From the NCBI GenBank assembly GCA_046349975.1, contig JAXMBH010000003.1, forward strand, positions 248,001 through 312,000: DNA of 64,000 nt. Reading direction: 5' to 3'. The position numbers and the translations under genes were made by a program. This document shows positions 61,338-64,000 of the stretch, one piece after another. The notes under the pieces are model-generated. The model was not told the DNA's origin. It worked only from the letters and a program-made list of their open reading frames with translations, and searched no databases. Numbering within the stretch: the stretch's first letter is position 1; the number at the start of each line of letters is the position of its first letter. The stretch comes from JABDGM01 sp046349975. GTDB taxonomy: Bacteria; Planctomycetota; Planctomycetia; Pirellulales; Lacipirellulaceae.

Positions 61338-62552
61338 ATGCATCGAATTACGCTGCTCGGGACCGGGCTCATCGGCATGTTCTACACGATGGCGCTGCAT
61401 GGCCATCGGCGGCGCGATCGCGTCGAGATGGTGTATTCACGATCCGCCGAGCGGGCCGAGGCCTTCGCCGCCAAGTGGGGAATAGCACGCCATACCACTG
61501 ATCTGCGAACGGCTGTGAATGATCCGGAAACGGACACGGTCATTGTCGGTCTCCCCAATCATTTGCATGAGGAGGCGGTCACCGCAGCGGCCGAAGCGGG
61601 CAAGGCGATTCTGTGCACGAAGCCACTCGGACGTAATGCGGCCGAGGCGCGGCGGATGCTCGAGGTCGTGGAGCGGACCGGAGTGTTTGCGGCGTATCTC
61701 GAAGATTTGTGTTACACGCCGAAGACGCTGAGAGCACTCGATGCGGCGAGCCGCGGGACGATCGGCAAGGTGCTGTGGGTGCGGTCGCGCGAGACGCATC
61801 CCGGACCGCATAGCGAGTGGTTCTGGAATCGAGAGTTATCGGGCGGCGGGGCGATCGTCGACCTCGGGTGTCATTGCATCGAGATAGCGCGAAGTTTTAT
61901 CGGCAAAGATATTCGACCTGTCGAGGTCATATGTTGGGCGGATACGCTCGTGCATCCGATCGAAGCCGAGGACAACGCAGTCGGGCTCGTGCGATATGAG
62001 AATGGCGCCGTCGGGCAGTTTGAAGTGAGTTGGTCGTTTCGCGGCGGCATGGATTTGCGGGATGAGGTGGCGGGCACCGAGGGAACGATCTGGCTCAATC
62101 ACTGGCTGCGGACGGGACTCGAAATGTATTCGGCCGGCGGCGAGCGCGACTATGTGGCGGAGAAAGCGGAAGGGACAAGCGGCTGGCTATTTCCGGTGGG
62201 CGATGAGCCGGGAGCGCTGGGTTATGCGGAAATGTTCACCGACGTGTTCGACGCGCTCGATGCCGGGCGGCCTGCGCGGGAGACGTTTTACGATGGGTAT
62301 ATCGTGAATGCGATTATTGATGCGGCGTACCGCTCGATTCATAGTAAGAGCTGGCACCCAGTGGAATTGCCCATTTGGCGTGGGCGCGAGGACGTGCCGA
62401 GCATTGCGGTGGCGCGGGATTTCGACGCCGAGCACGTATTGCTCAAGGAAGAGCGAATGATGGATGGGACGACGAAGGTGATCTTGCGGCACAAAGCTTC
62501 CGGGCGGGTAGTGCATCGAGCGGTGAGGAGCGAGACGCGAGGGGCGAGTTGA
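61338..62552 (+). CDS. Gfo/Idh/MocA family oxidoreductase
   Basis: Start ATG 61338, chosen because GTGGCGGA serves as ribosome site just upstream; an in-frame GTG at 61326 would consume it. 404 residues: Rossmann motif RITLLGTGLIGMFYTMAL, VGLPNHLHEEAVTAAAEAGK, then CTKPLGRN where most members read EKP, and a GGGAIVDLGCHCIEIARSF block with the usual histidine. No signal peptide. Substrate unknown. The sulfatase gene follows after 11 bases, so both may belong to one carbohydrate-degradation operon. Confidence 0.9.
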   Translation: MHRITLLGTGLIGMFYTMALHGHRRRDRVEMVYSRSAERAEAFAAKWGIARHTTDLRTAVNDPETDTVIVGLPNHLHEEAVTAAAEAGKAILCTKPLGRNAAEARRMLEVVERTGVFAAYLEDLCYTPKTLRALDAASRGTIGKVLWVRSRETHPGPHSEWFWNRELSGGGAIVDLGCHCIEIARSFIGKDIRPVEVICWADTLVHPIEAEDNAVGLVRYENGAVGQFEVSWSFRGGMDLRDEVAGTEGTIWLNHWLRTGLEMYSAGGERDYVAEKAEGTSGWLFPVGDEPGALGYAEMFTDVFDALDAGRPARETFYDGYIVNAIIDAAYRSIHSKSWHPVELPIWRGREDVPSIAVARDFDAEHVLLKEERMMDGTTKVILRHKASGRVVHRAVRSETRGAS

Positions 62553-62563
62553 AGAGGGCAGCT

Positions 62564-64000
62564 ATGCGTGAATACTCAGTGCTGGCAGTTCGTTCTGCGA
62601 TTATTGATCGTGTGGTGTGGGTTGGCGTCGTGGTCATTGCGGCCGCTCTCGGCAACTATACGCAAACTTGGGCTGCCGGCGCGGAAGGTGCCGCAAGCTC
62701 GCAGGCGAAGGGGCCGAAGCTGCCGAATGTTGTGTTCATCATGGCCGACGATTTGGGCTACGGTGAGATTGGCTGTTACGGGCAGAAGTGGATCAAGACG
62801 CCGCGGATAGATGAGCTTGCCAAGCAAGGCCTGCGGTTCACGCAGTTCTATAGCGGGTCGCCGGTTTGTGCGCCGTCGCGGTGCACGTTGATGACGGGAA
62901 AGCACACGGGTCACGCGGCGATTCGTGACAATCGTAAACCGCGAGATAAGGACAATTTGCGCGAGAAGTTCGAATGGGAGACGCCCGGGCAAACGGCGTT
63001 GCCGAACAGCGAGGTAACCGTTGCCGAGTTGCTGCACGCGCACGATTATGCGACGGCGGCGATCGGCAAGTGGGGGCTGGGCATGGTGGGCACGCCGGGT
63101 GATCCGAACAAGCAGGGATTTGATTTGTTCTACGGATTCTTGTGCCAGGAGCACGCGCACAATCATTATCCGCGGTTCTTGTGGAGGAATGGAAAGAAAG
63201 AGACGCTGCCGGGGAATGATGGCAATTCGGCGACGGGTCAAACGTTCGCGCAGGACAAGTTCGTGGAGGAAGCGATTGCGTTCTTGAAGCAGCCGCGGGA
63301 GAAGCCGTTCTTTTTGTATCTGCCATTTACGATTCCACATTTGGCGATTCAGGTGCCGGAGGATTCGCTCGCGGAATATGCGGGCAAGATTCCGGAAGCG
63401 GAGTATGAGCACAAGGGATACTTCAAGCACGCGACGCCGCGGGCGGGGTATGCGGCGATGATCACGCGGATGGACAAAGGAGTCGGCCGGATTCTCGATG
63501 CGCTCGCTGAGCTTGGCATTGCCGATAACACGCTGGTGATTTTCACGAGCGACAATGGGCCAGCGTACGATCGGTTGGGCGGAACGGATTCGGACTTTTT
63601 CAATTCGTCAGCCGGATTGCGCGGGCGGAAAGGTTCGGTGTATGAGGGCGGCATGCGAGTGCCGTTCATTGCCCGCTGGCCGGGGAAGATTGCGGCGGGC
63701 CGCGAGACGGCGCACGTGGCAGCCCATTGGGATGTCTTGCCGACATTGTGCGAGGTTACGCAGTCGGATATTCCGCAGAATTTGGATGGGGTTAGTTTTA
63801 CCTCCACGTTACTGGAGCGTGGCACGCAGAAGCAGCACGAGTATTTGTATTGGGAATTTCCGGCGTACGGCTTTCAGCAGGCGATTCGCAGTGGAAATTG
63901 GAAAGCGCTGCGGCGGGGGTTGGATGCGGGCGATACAGCGTACGAGTTGTATGACTTGAGCACCGATGAGAGGGAGCAACACGATGTGGCGGCGGAACAT
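62564..64000 (+). CDS. Secreted sulfatase (type I, formylglycine-dependent), 3' partial
   Basis: ATG at 62564 with GAAGAGGG upstream; the frame stays open to the window end. A signal-like segment (VVWVGVVVIAAALG) is followed by NVVFIMADDLGYGEIGCYG (metal site), then VCAPSRCTLMTGKH, in which Cys102 of C-x-P-S-R is the residue converted to formylglycine. GKWGLGMVG, FTIPHLAIQVPE and VIFTSDNGPA supply further active-site residues. Planctomycetes encode many sulfatases for sulfated algal polysaccharides; substrate here unknown. A formylglycine-generating enzyme must be encoded elsewhere. Confidence 0.9.
   Translation, partial: MREYSVLAVRSAIIDRVVWVGVVVIAAALGNYTQTWAAGAEGAASSQAKGPKLPNVVFIMADDLGYGEIGCYGQKWIKTPRIDELAKQGLRFTQFYSGSPVCAPSRCTLMTGKHTGHAAIRDNRKPRDKDNLREKFEWETPGQTALPNSEVTVAELLHAHDYATAAIGKWGLGMVGTPGDPNKQGFDLFYGFLCQEHAHNHYPRFLWRNGKKETLPGNDGNSATGQTFAQDKFVEEAIAFLKQPREKPFFLYLPFTIPHLAIQVPEDSLAEYAGKIPEAEYEHKGYFKHATPRAGYAAMITRMDKGVGRILDALAELGIADNTLVIFTSDNGPAYDRLGGTDSDFFNSSAGLRGRKGSVYEGGMRVPFIARWPGKIAAGRETAHVAAHWDVLPTLCEVTQSDIPQNLDGVSFTSTLLERGTQKQHEYLYWEFPAYGFQQAIRSGNWKALRRGLDAGDTAYELYDLSTDEREQHDVAAEH

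Noticed and set aside
61040..61501. 153-residue plus-strand frame before the oxidoreductase
   Set aside because: Overlaps the well-supported oxidoreductase in another frame and has no family resemblance.

Overview
The window looks like a chromosomal segment of a Planctomycetota bacterium, most likely of the Pirellulales type. It carries five DUF1559 genes (pilin-like N-terminus plus a C-terminal H-X9-DG region), several secreted proteins that end in a dockerin-like calcium-binding repeat followed by a VPEP sorting tail (PEP-CTERM), autotransporter-type beta-strand repeat proteins, DUF1080, many Gfo/Idh/MocA oxidoreductases and a sulfatase. The DNA is GC-rich and gene-dense. I saw no tRNA, rRNA, CRISPR array, transposase or phage gene.

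Layout. 1-2769: 3' part of a secreted N-acetylmuramoyl-L-alanine amidase with golvesin-like, FN3 and dockerin domains. 3.6-16.2 kb: secreted PEP-CTERM proteins followed by DUF1559 genes and small lipoproteins in a repeated order, usually with a hairpin after the PEP-CTERM gene. 16.6-22.0 kb: two tandem GH25 lysozyme fusions. 22.3-38.7 kb: a long same-strand cluster with the content of a peptidoglycan-recycling pathway: a GHL10 hydrolase (frameshifted), an AmpG-like permease with a large extra loop, NagZ-like GH3, DUF1611 (DgcN-like), a dipeptide epimerase/N-acetyl-D-Glu racemase homologue, a double penicillin-binding-fold enzyme, an M19 dipeptidase, an M14 amidase fusion, SpmA/SpmB, LD-carboxypeptidase and a Na+/alanine symporter. 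38.8-47.9 kb: sugar-catabolic genes (DUF1080, DUF4432, Gfo/Idh/MocA, TIM-barrel isomerase, cupin) and a HEAT-repeat protein. 48.2-54.4 kb: glycerophosphodiesterase, a lamin-tail metallophosphoesterase and another PEP-CTERM/DUF1559/lipoprotein block. 54.5-60.5 kb: a glycerol-3-phosphate block with glpD, the antiterminator gene glpP, a PEP-CTERM gene, a HAD phosphatase and glpT. 61.3-64.0 kb: an oxidoreductase and a sulfatase cut by the window end.

The most notable non-coding signal is in the glp block. Three separate leaders (glpD, a divergent PEP-CTERM gene, and the HAD-glpT operon) each have a recognisable sigma70-type promoter, then a small hairpin with a conserved 15-nt AGAG...GAGAA loop, whose 3' arm is also the 5' arm of a stronger terminator-like hairpin. 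This is the layout of an antitermination switch, and the only obvious regulator beside it is GlpP. It suggests a GlpP RNA regulon that also includes a secreted protein. The second notable feature is the peptidoglycan-recycling cluster, with several unusual fusions and an embedded D-glutamate branch.
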